Part shown: piece by piece, positions 32,615 through 41,425 of the stretch
How the letters are laid out: every line of letters starts with the position of its first letter
Position numbering within the stretch: position 1 is the first letter of the stretch
DNA from: Pseudobacter sp.
GTDB lineage: Bacteria; Bacteroidota; Bacteroidia; Chitinophagales; Chitinophagaceae
DNA: 64,000 nucleotides
Assembly: GCA_017849455.1 (NCBI GenBank)
Contig: JAFIGX010000014.1
Coordinates: 186,001-250,000, forward strand
Direction: 5' to 3'
Position numbers and translations under genes: made by a program
Notes under the pieces: generated by a model
What the model was told of the DNA's origin: nothing
What the model saw: the letters and a program-made list of their open reading frames with translations, nothing else
Databases searched by the model: none

Positions 32615-33103
32615 CTATTTTAAAATATGTTCAACCCTGTTGAAAACGCTCTCGCCGGCCAGTCCTGCCTCCAGTTCACCAATGGCCTGCAGAATATGCC
32701 TGCTATGCTGTCCTTCACGGGCCAGTGATTCCATGGCCTTCGACAAAGCTTTCCATACCGGCTCGATCTGTTGCTGTAATTTTTGTCCTTTGGCCGTGAA
32801 CTCGACCACCTTCTTGCGGCCATCGTCGGTGGCGGTGGTTGTCCTGATCAATCCTTTCTGCTGCAGGCTGCTCACCAGTTGACTGACGGCCGAATGCGAC
32901 ACGCACAGCTCATTGGAAATATCCCTGATCGAAACAGACTTCTGGCGGGAGAGAATATAAAAAACGGGGAACCAGGAGGCGTCGAATTTTATTTTATGGG
33001 TGGCATAAATCCTGTTCACATCCGAGATAAATGTTTCGCTCAGTCTTCTTAACCGGCTGCCGAAGACGAGAAAACCGAGGGATTCATAAAACGTCTGGAC
33101 CAT
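32615..33103 (-). CDS. MarR-family regulator of the hut genes
   Basis: A 162-residue MarR-type winged-helix protein: SIRDISNELCVSHSAVSQLV as the recognition region (about 56-76), KGLIRTTTATDDGRKKVVEF as the wing, and flanking dimerisation helices. It is the first gene of the hut transcript and lies 5 nt ahead of hutH. A perfect palindrome at 33183-33202 overlaps its own promoter and is the expected operator. A urocanate-type inducer is likely by analogy with other hut repressors but is inferred. The first codons overlap a copy of the GTCTGAACC repeat. Confidence 0.87.
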   Translation of the reverse strand: MVQTFYESLGFLVFGSRLRRLSETFISDVNRIYATHKIKFDASWFPVFYILSRQKSVSIRDISNELCVSHSAVSQLVSSLQQKGLIRTTTATDDGRKKVVEFTAKGQKLQQQIEPVWKALSKAMESLAREGQHSRHILQAIGELEAGLAGESVFNRVEHILK

Positions 33104-33125
33104 GATTTGTTGGATTTAATGGATT
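33093..33125. repeat. GTCTGAACC-family repeat copy overlapping the MarR start
   Basis: The sequence reads GTCTGGACC, then GATTT, GGATTTAA and GGATT, the same framework as the 51-bp arms at 16465 and 16647 and the copy at 39471. The first 11 bases are the first codons of the MarR gene, so the repeat forms part of the leader and start of that gene. Confidence 0.65.
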
Positions 33126-33169
33126 GGGAGGAAAATTCGCCGATATGTATCAGTCTCCATCCATTCAGG

Positions 33170-33203
33170 CAAAAATAATAAATTGTATAAGTGCTTATAC
33201 AAA
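33170..33203 (-). promoter_or_regulatory. Promoter of the MarR-hut operon
   Basis: On the minus strand TATTTTTG (33170-33177) with TTTG 22 nt upstream (33200-33203) matches the Bacteroidota promoter pattern, 67 nt before the MarR start. A palindrome lies within the spacer and -33 element. Confidence 0.65.
33183..33202. promoter_or_regulatory. Candidate MarR operator: perfect palindrome
   Basis: TTGTATAAG and CTTATACAA form perfect 9-bp arms around TG (33183-33202), with extended AT symmetry outside. MarR dimers usually bind 16-20 bp palindromes of this kind. It sits on the -33 side of the MarR-hut promoter, consistent with repression. Confidence 0.75.
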
Positions 33204-33504
33204 TTTAGGTTTTCCACGGAACTGAACAAATCTTTTTGGGCCCCGGAACGGCGGCCCGTTTTCGGACCATGGAGCCCTGAACAGACCTTTTAGCGTTTCA
33301 AACAAGTGTTAGTCTGCCGCTTTGATACAAAGTAGAATACTGAATCGATTTAGAGCTGAAAAAATCTTTGCGCATTCATTGAGTACATTCAACATAATAT
33401 TTTTCCCGCTGCTGTTATGTTTGGTCAAATTTGTTCGTAATTTCCCCACTTGTTATTTTTCAGATTGTTATATTTTGTCTTCACCTTAACTTAAACTTTG
33501 CTAT
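33204..33504. other. Intergenic region before the MFS gene
   Basis: Besides the elements above, no gene is seen between the divergent MarR and MFS genes. The stretch 33420-33500 is T-rich with several TTTG and TTG words that may hold the MFS promoter (for example TATATTTTG near 33469), but none fits the consensus exactly. Confidence 0.3.
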
Positions 33505-34734
33505 ATGAATGCAGGCCTTAGGGTAAAATTGTCTGTCATGATGTTCTTCGAATTCTTTATCTGGGGTTCATGGTACACTACCATCGGCGTATACATGAAA
33601 AACCACGATATGGCGTCACTGACACACTGGCCTTATACAGTCAACCCCATTGCAGCGATCATCGCTCCCTTTTTCGTAGGATTAATTGCCGACCGTTATT
33701 TCGCCACCCAAAAAGTATTGGGGACCCTGCATCTCCTGGGGGCATTGTTCATGTTCCTTACTCCTTCCGCAACCGGCAATCCCACTATTTTTATTCTGCT
33801 GCTCCTCGCATACAACATTTGTTATATGCCTACGATGAGCCTGGCCAACACCATCTGTTTTCATAAAATGACCGACCAGGAAAAAGATTTTCCGATGATC
33901 CGTGTATTCGGGACTATCGGCTGGATCGTTGCCGGTCTGATCATCAGTTATGTGCTTGGCAACTTCGTTGCGAGCCATCTCAAACCTGAACAAACGGCTG
34001 CTCCGCTTTACCTGACGGCTGCAGCCAGTCTGTTGCTGGGATTGTATAGTTTCACCCTGCCCAATACGCCCCCTCCTGCCGCCGGTAAAAAGATATCCGC
34101 CAGCAGTATCATTGGAGTGGATGCATTCAAACAACTGGGCAGTCCGTCCTTCTTCATTTTCCTGCTTAGCTCTTTCCTGATCTGTATTCCACTGGCCGCC
34201 TATTATAATATGACCCAATTGTACCTCGAAAGTGCAGGATTTAAAGATATTGCTGCCACTCAAACCATCGGACAGGGCTCTGAAATATTCTTCATGCTGC
34301 TGATGCCTTTGTTCTTTGCCCGCCTCGGCGTGAAATGGATGCTGGTGGCCGGCATGGCTGCCTGGGTACTTCGTTACGTTCTCTTTGCAGCGGGTGCTCC
34401 GGACGCCATTACCTGGATGATCCTTTCCGGTATTGCCCTCCATGGGATCTGTTATGATTTTTTCTTTGTTACGGGGCAGATCTACGTAGATAAAAAAGCC
34501 AGTCCCGAAATCAGGGGACAGGCACAGGGATTGATCGTATTCGTAACCTATGGTGTAGGTATGCTGGTGGGCGCTCAGATCGCCGGTATGGTCTATAACA
34601 GCTTCCTGGGATCGGCTACAGCCCTCACGCTCCAACAATGGCAAAGTTTCTGGTGGATTCCGGCAATTTTCGCTGCGGGTGTACTGTTGTTCTTTACGAC
34701 ATTCTTCCGCGACAGAAATAAGTCAAGAGCATAA
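33505..34734 (+). CDS. MFS transporter, nucleoside:H+ symporter type
   Basis: A 409-residue polytopic membrane protein with about 12 hydrophobic helices. The start LRVKLSVMMFFEFFIWGSWY and the first-loop NPIAAIIAPFFVGLIADRYF are typical of the NupG/XapB-like nucleoside:H+ symporter family of the major facilitator superfamily. Bacteroidota homologues often sit next to sugar dehydrogenases, as here with an oxidoreductase 49 nt downstream. The actual substrate may therefore be a sugar or sugar derivative; the sequence alone cannot decide. Confidence 0.82.
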   Translation: MNAGLRVKLSVMMFFEFFIWGSWYTTIGVYMKNHDMASLTHWPYTVNPIAAIIAPFFVGLIADRYFATQKVLGTLHLLGALFMFLTPSATGNPTIFILLLLAYNICYMPTMSLANTICFHKMTDQEKDFPMIRVFGTIGWIVAGLIISYVLGNFVASHLKPEQTAAPLYLTAAASLLLGLYSFTLPNTPPPAAGKKISASSIIGVDAFKQLGSPSFFIFLLSSFLICIPLAAYYNMTQLYLESAGFKDIAATQTIGQGSEIFFMLLMPLFFARLGVKWMLVAGMAAWVLRYVLFAAGAPDAITWMILSGIALHGICYDFFFVTGQIYVDKKASPEIRGQAQGLIVFVTYGVGMLVGAQIAGMVYNSFLGSATALTLQQWQSFWWIPAIFAAGVLLFFTTFFRDRNKSRA

Positions 34735-34783
34735 CGTGAATTGATTCCTATATTCATTCTTCACCAAAGAAAATATCTACTAT

Positions 34784-35977
34784 ATGCAACGGATAGCGAT
34801 GCTCGGTTCAGGATTTATCGGAAGATTTTATGCGGATGCCCTGCAAGGTTACCGCAGTAAGGACAAGATAGTCAGCATATTTTCCCGTAGGGAAGAAAGC
34901 GCTAAAAAATTTGCACAGGATTACCAGGTGCCCCATATCACCACGGACATGGAAACCGCCATTGCCCATCCCGATGTGGATGTGGTGTGCATCTCCCTGC
35001 CCAATAACCTGCATGAAGCTGCCGTTCTGTTATGCTGCAAACACAAGAAAGCAGTGATCACCACCAAGCCCCTGGGCCGGAATGGCGAAGAAGCCAAAAG
35101 AATGCTCGAAGCAGTGGAGAAAGCCGGGATCTTCAATGGTTATCTAGAAGACCTCGTATATACACCCAAATTCATCAAGGCTTTCGATAGTGTGAAGAAT
35201 GGAGCGCTGGGCCGCATCCTCTGGGCCAAATCGCGCGAAACACATCCCGGGCCTCACAGTGATTGGTTCTGGGATATCGAACAGGCCGGCGGCGGCTGCA
35301 TCCTCGATCTCGGCTGTCATTGCGTGGAGATCACCCGCAGCTATATCGGGAAAGATATCAAACCGGTGGAAGTAATGTGCTGGGCCGATACCCAGGTGAA
35401 ACCGATCGACGCAGAAGACCATGCCATCGGCCTTGTGAAATATGAGAACGGTTCCATCGCCCAGTTCGAGGTAAGCTGGACCTTCCGCGGCGGCCTCGAT
35501 CTCCGCGATGAAGTGATGGGCACCGAAGGCACTATCTGGATCAACAGTTTCCTCCGTACAGGTTTCGATATGTTCACCACCGGCAAAGGGGCCGATTATG
35601 TTGCCGAGAAAGCAGAAAGCAATTCCGGCTGGCTGTTCCCGGTAGGTGATGAGCTGAATGAGCTCGGCTATAACCACATGTTCATGGATATGTTCAATTC
35701 CATGGAAGCCGGCAAAGCCCCTAAAGAAACGTTTTACGATGGCTACGTGGTGAATTGCGTCCTCGATGCGGCCTATCGTTCGGCCAAATCAAAACAATGG
35801 GAGCCTGTAAAGCTCGATACCTGGAGAGGAAGGACCGGCGTTACGAAAGACAGCCATCTGGTGGAATATGATGCCGATCACTACCTCGTGAAAGAAGAAG
35901 TGACACATTACGGCGCCAAAAAAGTGATCCTGAAAGATAAGAAGTCGGGGAAGATCAGTGAGCGGGTATTGAGTTAG
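34784..35977 (+). CDS. Gfo/Idh/MocA-family oxidoreductase
   Basis: A 397-residue NAD(P)-dependent dehydrogenase. The Rossmann fold begins RIAMLGSGFIGRFYADAL with GxGxxG. VVTTKPLGR-type residues (ITTKPLGRNGEEAKR) give the EKP-like loop with the catalytic Lys. The C-terminal alpha/beta domain holds GGGCILDLGCHCVEITR, with the DxxxH-like pair. The likely reaction is oxidation of a sugar, inositol or similar polyol. It probably forms an operon with the MFS transporter and ends at a hairpin shared with the convergent ompH gene. Confidence 0.88.
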   Translation: MQRIAMLGSGFIGRFYADALQGYRSKDKIVSIFSRREESAKKFAQDYQVPHITTDMETAIAHPDVDVVCISLPNNLHEAAVLLCCKHKKAVITTKPLGRNGEEAKRMLEAVEKAGIFNGYLEDLVYTPKFIKAFDSVKNGALGRILWAKSRETHPGPHSDWFWDIEQAGGGCILDLGCHCVEITRSYIGKDIKPVEVMCWADTQVKPIDAEDHAIGLVKYENGSIAQFEVSWTFRGGLDLRDEVMGTEGTIWINSFLRTGFDMFTTGKGADYVAEKAESNSGWLFPVGDELNELGYNHMFMDMFNSMEAGKAPKETFYDGYVVNCVLDAAYRSAKSKQWEPVKLDTWRGRTGVTKDSHLVEYDADHYLVKEEVTHYGAKKVILKDKKSGKISERVLS

Positions 35978-36036
35978 GTTGAAAGGTTGATAAGTTGACA
36001 GGGCGTTTAACCTTGTCAACTTATCAACCTTTCAAC
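35978..36036. repeat. GTTGA-rich palindrome between converging genes
   Basis: The arms at 35978-36000 and 36014-36036 are perfect 23-bp reverse complements with a 13-nt loop. They are built from repeated GTTGA/GTTGAT/GTTGACA words. The left arm starts directly after the oxidoreductase stop and the right arm ends 6 nt before the ompH stop. It may act as a bidirectional terminator, although the arms lack a T-tract on the plus side. Related structures lie at 44955-45049 and about 45581-45675. Confidence 0.8.
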
Positions 36037-36042
36037 TCTTTA

Positions 36043-36624
36043 TTACGGCCTCCCCGCTGGCTTATTACCAGCCGGTTTATTGGTGGCAGGTGGTTGAGCT
36101 CCGCCAGCTCCTCCTCCGATAGTCAGGTTCAGCTTTTTGGCTACCAGCGGCAGCAGATCATCAGTTGCAGGGAATGCGATCAATTGCTCCTTGCTTAAAA
36201 TATAGGCATAGCCATTTTCTTTCGCTACCGCCTGTGTGGTTTGAACGGCCTTTTGTTGTATCGGCGCCAGCAATTGCTGTTCTTTCTGTGCAAGGATTTG
36301 CTGTGCCTGCTGGTTGAAGTTCACTATTTTCAGGTATAGCTCATTCAATTCCTTGCGCTTGATATCCCGCATGGCGGGTGTCCATTTCAGAGAATCTACA
36401 TTCATGATACTGTCTTTCCGCGAAAATTCTGCCTGCATATCGGTTGCCTGTCCCTGCAATGCTTTCTGCTGGTCGGCCATATCATCATTGGCTTTTTTGA
36501 ATTCAGGCATGGCCGTGATCAGCTCCTGCAGGCTGATATAGCCGATCTTGTTCTGGGCCGCTGCCCTGCCGGCAACTATGGAAAGGCCGGCCACTAAAAT
36601 CGCAAAACAAAAAAAATTCTTCAT
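36043..36624 (-). CDS. OmpH/Skp-family periplasmic chaperone
   Basis: The start at 36624 (MKNFFCFAILVAGLSIV) gives a signal peptide ending RAAAQ and a 193-residue protein. The mature part has KIGYISLQELITAMPEFKKA, a long coiled-coil pair (about 50-130) and AKENGYAYILSKEQ, the Skp/OmpH pattern. It guards unfolded outer-membrane proteins in the periplasm. The C-terminal tail is a Pro/Asn/Lys repeat (NKPAGNKPAG). It lies 25 nt after the phosphosugar mutase gene on the same strand. Confidence 0.88.
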   Translation of the reverse strand: MKNFFCFAILVAGLSIVAGRAAAQNKIGYISLQELITAMPEFKKANDDMADQQKALQGQATDMQAEFSRKDSIMNVDSLKWTPAMRDIKRKELNELYLKIVNFNQQAQQILAQKEQQLLAPIQQKAVQTTQAVAKENGYAYILSKEQLIAFPATDDLLPLVAKKLNLTIGGGAGGAQPPATNKPAGNKPAGRP

Positions 36625-36649
36625 GATTGTTGGTTTATTGAATGAGTAT

Positions 36650-38377
36650 TTATCCGAGATGAAGATCGCCGATGATGCCTTCAATCCTGTGCTGCAGCAC
36701 CTGCTTCACTTTTTCGAAATCGGCTGCCTGTCCCATCGGCGCATGGACGCTGAAATAGAATTTGATCTTGGGTTCCGTTCCACTGGGACGGGCAGAGATC
36801 TTGCTGCCATCGGCCAGGATGAACTGCAACACATTCGATTTCGGCAATTGGATGCGCCACTGCTCCCCTGTTTGCAAATTCTTTCCCTGCTGCAGCTCAT
36901 AATCCAATAGCTGCGCCACCGCTACGCCGTTGATCTGTTGTGGAGGATTGCTGCGGTAGGTCTCCATCATGGCAGCGATCTCTTTCTGACCGTTCATTCC
37001 TTTTTTGGTGATCGAGATCAGGTGTTCCTGGTAGAAACCATATTGTACATAGAGGTCGATCAGCTTATCGTAGAGTGTACGGCCTTTGTCTTTTTCGTAG
37101 GCGGCCATTTCACAGAGAAGGGCCACGGCAGATACTGCATCTTTGTCGCGCAGCTTAGCCCCTATCATCAACCCATAACTTTCTTCCCCACCGATCACGT
37201 AGTTCTCCGAAGCTTCTTTTTCCTTGATCAGTTCGGCGATCCATTTGAAACCTGTGAGCACATCATAACAATTGACCTCATTGGCAGCCGCAATCCGGTT
37301 GATCATGTCCGTGGTAACGATGGTCTTTACTACCATATCATTTTTTTGCGAAATACCTTTGACCCTGCGGGCTTCCAGCAGGTAATTGAAGGCCAGCACA
37401 GCAGTCTGGTTCCCGTTCATGAGCACCCAATTGCCGTTCTTGTCTTTGATACCGATGCCCACACGGTCCGCGTCAGGATCGGTGCCCAGCAGTATATCGG
37501 CATCCAGCGCCTTTGCCTGTTTGAGCCCAATGCTCATGGCTTCGCTTTCTTCAGGGTTCGGGTATACCACGGTAGGGAAATTGCCATCGGGTACTGCCTG
37601 CTCCTGAACGATATGAACATTTTTGAAACCGAACCTTTTCAATACCTCAGGCACAAGCTTGATACCGGTGCCATGAATGGGCGTATAGACGATCTTCAGG
37701 TCGGATTGCTTTGCGATCACTTCAGGATATACGCTCAATCCTTTCACCATTTGGATATAGGCTTCATCGACTTCAGCGCCGACCAGGGTGATGTTCGATT
37801 CACCACCTGTCCACTTCACTTCATCCACCGAAGCGATCTTCTCCACTTCCCTGATCACATTTTTATCGTGAGGCGGCACCAGTTGTCCGCCATCATTCCA
37901 ATATGCTTTATATCCGTTGTATTCTTTGGGGTTATGGGAGGCAGTACAAACCACTCCGCCCTGGCAGCCCAGGTGCCTGATCGCAAAGGACAGCTCCGGC
38001 GTGGGCCGCAACGATTCGAACAAAAATACCTTGATGCCATTGGCCGCCATCACATTGGCCACGATCTCCGCGAAGCTGCGGCTGTTGTTCCGGCTGTCGT
38101 GCGCAATGGCCACCCTTATTTCCCCGCCCGGATAGCTTTGTTTAAGGTAATTGGCATAACCCTGGGTCGACATGCCCACCGTATATTTATTCATACGGTT
38201 GGTGCCTACGCCCATGATGCCTCTGAGCCCGCCTGTGCCGAATTCGAGGTTCCGGTAAAAAGCGTCCGCCAGTTCATTGGGGTTCTCCTGTTGCAGTTTC
38301 CTGATTGCCTCTTTTGTTTCCTGATCATAATTTCCGTTGAGCCAGGCATTCGCCCTCTCCAGGATCTTTGCTTCCAT
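36650..38377 (-). CDS. Phospho-sugar mutase (phosphoglucomutase/phosphomannomutase)
   Basis: A 575-residue alpha-D-phosphohexomutase. The phosphoserine loop VVCTASHNPKEYNGYK has Ser147, the metal loop is LGTDPDADRVGIG, the sugar-binding loop is IGGEESYGLMIG, and the phosphate-binding loop near the C-terminus is SARPSGTEPKIKFY. It interconverts hexose-1- and hexose-6-phosphates and feeds glycogen, trehalose and polysaccharide synthesis. Length and motifs match PgcA-type enzymes. Glucose versus mannose preference is not certain. Confidence 0.94.
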   Translation of the reverse strand: MEAKILERANAWLNGNYDQETKEAIRKLQQENPNELADAFYRNLEFGTGGLRGIMGVGTNRMNKYTVGMSTQGYANYLKQSYPGGEIRVAIAHDSRNNSRSFAEIVANVMAANGIKVFLFESLRPTPELSFAIRHLGCQGGVVCTASHNPKEYNGYKAYWNDGGQLVPPHDKNVIREVEKIASVDEVKWTGGESNITLVGAEVDEAYIQMVKGLSVYPEVIAKQSDLKIVYTPIHGTGIKLVPEVLKRFGFKNVHIVQEQAVPDGNFPTVVYPNPEESEAMSIGLKQAKALDADILLGTDPDADRVGIGIKDKNGNWVLMNGNQTAVLAFNYLLEARRVKGISQKNDMVVKTIVTTDMINRIAAANEVNCYDVLTGFKWIAELIKEKEASENYVIGGEESYGLMIGAKLRDKDAVSAVALLCEMAAYEKDKGRTLYDKLIDLYVQYGFYQEHLISITKKGMNGQKEIAAMMETYRSNPPQQINGVAVAQLLDYELQQGKNLQTGEQWRIQLPKSNVLQFILADGSKISARPSGTEPKIKFYFSVHAPMGQAADFEKVKQVLQHRIEGIIGDLHLG

Positions 38378-38484
38378 ATATTCGTATTTGTTAACTATTA
38401 TCCATTTGGATAGGAAGTCGTAAGTTATAGAATTTTATGAATGAGGAAATGTATTTTTGTTGAATGTTCCACAACACCGCCAAC

Positions 38485-39453
38485 ATGAAGAGCCTGCCAG
38501 TTACCATGCTTAAAAGAGCATTGCTGTTCGTAATATCGACTGCCCCTGCTTTGCTGTCTGTTGCCCAGGATAAGCTTCCTGCCCCTGGCCATGATACCAC
38601 TACCAGGATCAATAAGAAAAGGTTGTGGCTGGTGGCAGGCACGAATGTAGCTTTATGGACAGGTTCCTACATCGCGCTCGATAAGGCCTGGTACTCCGGT
38701 TATCCACGCAGTTCTTTTCATTTTTTCAACGATAATGCAGAATGGAACCAGATGGATAAGTGCGGTCATGTATGGACAGCTTACCAGATCAGCCGCGTCT
38801 CTTCGGAAATGTGGGCATGGGCCGGTGTGGGAGACAAGAAAGCGGCCTGGTTCGGTGGCCTTAGCGGTGTAGCTTACCAAAGCATCATCGAGATACAGGA
38901 TGGATTTTCCAGCGAATGGGGTTTCAGTTGGGGCGACATGACAGCCAATGTGGTGGGCGCTGCCGCTTTTGTGGCGCAGGAATTGGGGTGGAAAGAACAA
39001 CGCCTGCAGATCAAGCTCAGTTACTGGCCCTGGGAATATGATTCGCCTGAGCTGAAAGCACGCCGCGACCAGCTTTTCGGCAAAAGCCTGCAGGAAAGGG
39101 TCCTGAAAGATTACAATTCACAAACCTATTGGTTAAGCGCTAATCTGCATTCTTTCTTCCCCGATAGTAAACTTCCCCCCTGGCTCAATATCTCTTTTGG
39201 ATATGCAGCAGAAGGAATGCTGGGCGCCCTCGATAATAGCTGGATCGATAAACAAGGCGTTGCCCATAACCGTTCGGATATTGCCCGCATACGACGATTC
39301 TTCATTGCACCGGATATTGACCTTACCAAAATAAAAACCCGAAGCAAGTTCCTTCGCACCGTATTCTATGCGGTGAATATGGTCAAGATCCCTGCTCCTG
39401 CCCTGGAACTGAACTCCAAAGGCCATTTCCGGGCACACGCCGTTTATTTTTAA
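38485..39453 (+). CDS. DUF2279 outer-envelope protein
   Basis: The start is uncertain (ATGs at 38464, 38485 and 38506); each gives a signal peptide ending LLSVAQ. The domain is recognised from WNQMDKCGHVWTAYQISR and YQSIIEIQDGFSSEWGFSWG, then DMTANVVGAA, the DUF2279/YfiM-like membrane-associated family. The C-terminal half (about 180-329) is specific to Bacteroidota and contains aromatic-rich strands that may form surface or barrel structure. The function is unknown. Confidence 0.8.
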   Translation: MKSLPVTMLKRALLFVISTAPALLSVAQDKLPAPGHDTTTRINKKRLWLVAGTNVALWTGSYIALDKAWYSGYPRSSFHFFNDNAEWNQMDKCGHVWTAYQISRVSSEMWAWAGVGDKKAAWFGGLSGVAYQSIIEIQDGFSSEWGFSWGDMTANVVGAAAFVAQELGWKEQRLQIKLSYWPWEYDSPELKARRDQLFGKSLQERVLKDYNSQTYWLSANLHSFFPDSKLPPWLNISFGYAAEGMLGALDNSWIDKQGVAHNRSDIARIRRFFIAPDIDLTKIKTRSKFLRTVFYAVNMVKIPAPALELNSKGHFRAHAVYF

Positions 39454-39470
39454 GCCAACTTTTCCCGATG

Positions 39471-39502
39471 GTCCTTTAAATCCTAAAAATCATGGTTCAG
39501 AC
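39471..39502. repeat. GTCTGAACC-family repeat copy upstream of the ACBP gene
   Basis: Read on the minus strand it gives GTCTGAACC, GATTT, GGATTTAA and GGAC, the same framework as the arms at 16465 and 16647 and the copy at 33093. It lies 18 nt after the DUF2279 stop and 35 nt before the ACBP start. Confidence 0.65.
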
Positions 39503-39537
39503 AAATATTCCTTACATTCGCTACAAATCAGGAAACC

Positions 39538-39795
39538 ATGGACCTTACTTCCCTATTTGAAAAAGCTGTATCAGATAGTAAGAATTTATCGGACCGTCCC
39601 AGCAATGATACCCTTCTCCAATTGTACTCATTTTACAAACAAGCCACCGAAGGCGATATCAATATCGACCCACCTGCCAATCCTTTCGATTTTGTATCGA
39701 AGGCCAAATATGAAGCCTGGGCCGGACTGAAAGGAAAAACCAAAGAAGCTGCTATGAAGGAATATATCGACCTGGTGGAGAAATTGAAGAATTGA
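39538..39795 (+). CDS. Acyl-CoA-binding protein
   Basis: An 85-residue four-helix protein with the ACBP signature: FEKAVSDSKNLSDRPSNDTL, LYSFYKQATEGDINI, YEAWAGLKGKTKEAAMKEYI. It binds medium- and long-chain acyl-CoA in the cytoplasm. ACBP is mainly eukaryotic but is present in some Bacteroidota. The conserved Tyr and Lys residues of the YKQAT segment are in place. Confidence 0.93.
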   Translation: MDLTSLFEKAVSDSKNLSDRPSNDTLLQLYSFYKQATEGDINIDPPANPFDFVSKAKYEAWAGLKGKTKEAAMKEYIDLVEKLKN

Positions 39796-39839
39796 TGCCA
39801 CTAAAGCCTTCTTCTATAAACTTCGGTTATGCGTTGTAG

Positions 39840-41300
39840 TTAGCTTTCTGGCTGTGATCTTCGAAATGGACGCAGCAGATACTCCTTCAGCAACAGCGAA
39901 AAATCATTCCGCAGGATGAATAATTGCACGATAAAGTAGGCCGTCATACAGAGTATGATCGACCAAACGACCCACCAAAAATTCGAAGTTGTCGTCCACC
40001 CGATGCCATACACGACGGGAATGAATAAGCAGCTCCCGATACAGGCATGAAACAACATCTGCCAGTTGAAGGTATAAAGCCCGCCCAAAGATCTCCGCAC
40101 ATAATACCCGCTCAGCACCAGCGTGATCACTTCGGTGATCAGGATCGCCATACAGGCGCCCTTGTCCTGGAATTGCCACGACAACAATAGGGTTAATCCT
40201 ATGAACAGAAAATTACCGATCGAAAAGCTCTTCAGGCAAAGCCTCTCCTGGTTATGGGCGATCAGCAACTGGTTGCTGAGAAAAAGATTGAGTGATTTCA
40301 GCAATGGAAACAATGCCAGCATTTTCAGGTTTACTATGGCGGGGATGAAAGCAGCCCCCAGGAATACTTTCACCAGCGGATCTGCCAGCAGGAAGATCCC
40401 AACACACATCGGCACAGAGAAAAAGATCAGTAGTTGAAGGTTACGGTCCACGATCTGTTTAGATTGCGAAGCATCTCCCCCTTTGAGCTTGTATACGATC
40501 CTTGGAAAAAAGACCAGCAGTGAATCTGTCAGCAATTGTGACGACATCCGTACCATCCGGATGGAAAAAGCATAGTACCCTACCGCCGTGGCCGTGCTCA
40601 CCAATCGCAGCAAAACGTTATCGAGCAATAAACTGATGCTGTATACCTGGCTGATCAGATAGGTGGTCCTGGTAGGATGGATATGCTTTTTCCAGTCAAG
40701 CCCTTTGAAATGTAGCGGCAGCTCCTTATAAAGTTTGTAGATATTGCATACACCATTCCCGATGCCGGCAGCCACCATGATGGCATAATAGATATAATAA
40801 TCAGGAGGCGCTTTGATGAGGATGAAAATCGATGCCAGTCCCGATAAACGCGTGATCAGCGACCGGATGGTGATATACCTGAACCGCTCCATGCCCAGGA
40901 AATACCACTCGCACGCAAAAAAATTGACCAGGATGGAGGAGAGCGAGAACAATAACAGCCTTATGTCCTGTATCTTGCTCCAGAGCACCAGCACGGAAAT
41001 GGCATAGAGCACCAGGGTGATGCTCGAAGCGATGAAATGCAATGTCAGCAATTCAGCCACCAGCCTGCTCCTCGCCGCTTTATCTTCCTGCTGTTTCGCT
41101 ACTTCCCGCATGCCATAGACCAATGTTACGAACTCGGCCACCGAAACGAAATACCAGGTAAAGGAATCGATGAAACTCACCTTCCCGATACCTTCCGGCG
41201 TAAGCACCCGTGATAGGTAAGGGATCGACAATAAGGGCAGCAGGACCTGGCTGGCTGAGAGAAGAAAATTGTAGATGAGATTTTTTTTGATGCTCAACAA
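39840..41300 (-). CDS. Polysaccharide flippase (Wzx-like, MATE/PST superfamily)
   Basis: A 486-residue integral membrane protein with about 12-14 hydrophobic helices, beginning SIKKNLIYNFLLSASQVLLP and LLSIPYLSRVLTPEGIGKVS, the usual start of O-antigen/exopolysaccharide flippases. It would move lipid-linked oligosaccharides across the inner membrane. It is divergent from the glycosyltransferase-like gene at 41426, suggesting a small surface-glycan locus, although no polymerase or other transferases lie nearby. Confidence 0.9.
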   Translation of the reverse strand: MLSIKKNLIYNFLLSASQVLLPLLSIPYLSRVLTPEGIGKVSFIDSFTWYFVSVAEFVTLVYGMREVAKQQEDKAARSRLVAELLTLHFIASSITLVLYAISVLVLWSKIQDIRLLLFSLSSILVNFFACEWYFLGMERFRYITIRSLITRLSGLASIFILIKAPPDYYIYYAIMVAAGIGNGVCNIYKLYKELPLHFKGLDWKKHIHPTRTTYLISQVYSISLLLDNVLLRLVSTATAVGYYAFSIRMVRMSSQLLTDSLLVFFPRIVYKLKGGDASQSKQIVDRNLQLLIFFSVPMCVGIFLLADPLVKVFLGAAFIPAIVNLKMLALFPLLKSLNLFLSNQLLIAHNQERLCLKSFSIGNFLFIGLTLLLSWQFQDKGACMAILITEVITLVLSGYYVRRSLGGLYTFNWQMLFHACIGSCLFIPVVYGIGWTTTSNFWWVVWSIILCMTAYFIVQLFILRNDFSLLLKEYLLRPFRRSQPES

Positions 41301-41425
41301 GCGGATAGATTTGGATCAGCGCGACAACGGATACAAACATAGGTATATTTTCATAAATCCTTATTTTTGTTTGATCCACTTGCACAACCGATCATTCAAA
41401 CCAACATCAAAACAGTAGCCTGATA

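Noticed and set aside
33682-34644. Minus-strand open frame opposite the MFS transporter
   Set aside because: Its translation is polar and lacks any pattern, whereas the plus frame has 12 clean membrane helices.
36938-38413. Long plus-strand open frame opposite the phosphosugar mutase gene
   Set aside because: It lies entirely antisense to a gene with complete catalytic motifs. Its translation is rich in His, Phe and Ile and has no domain pattern, which is the usual shadow of codon bias.
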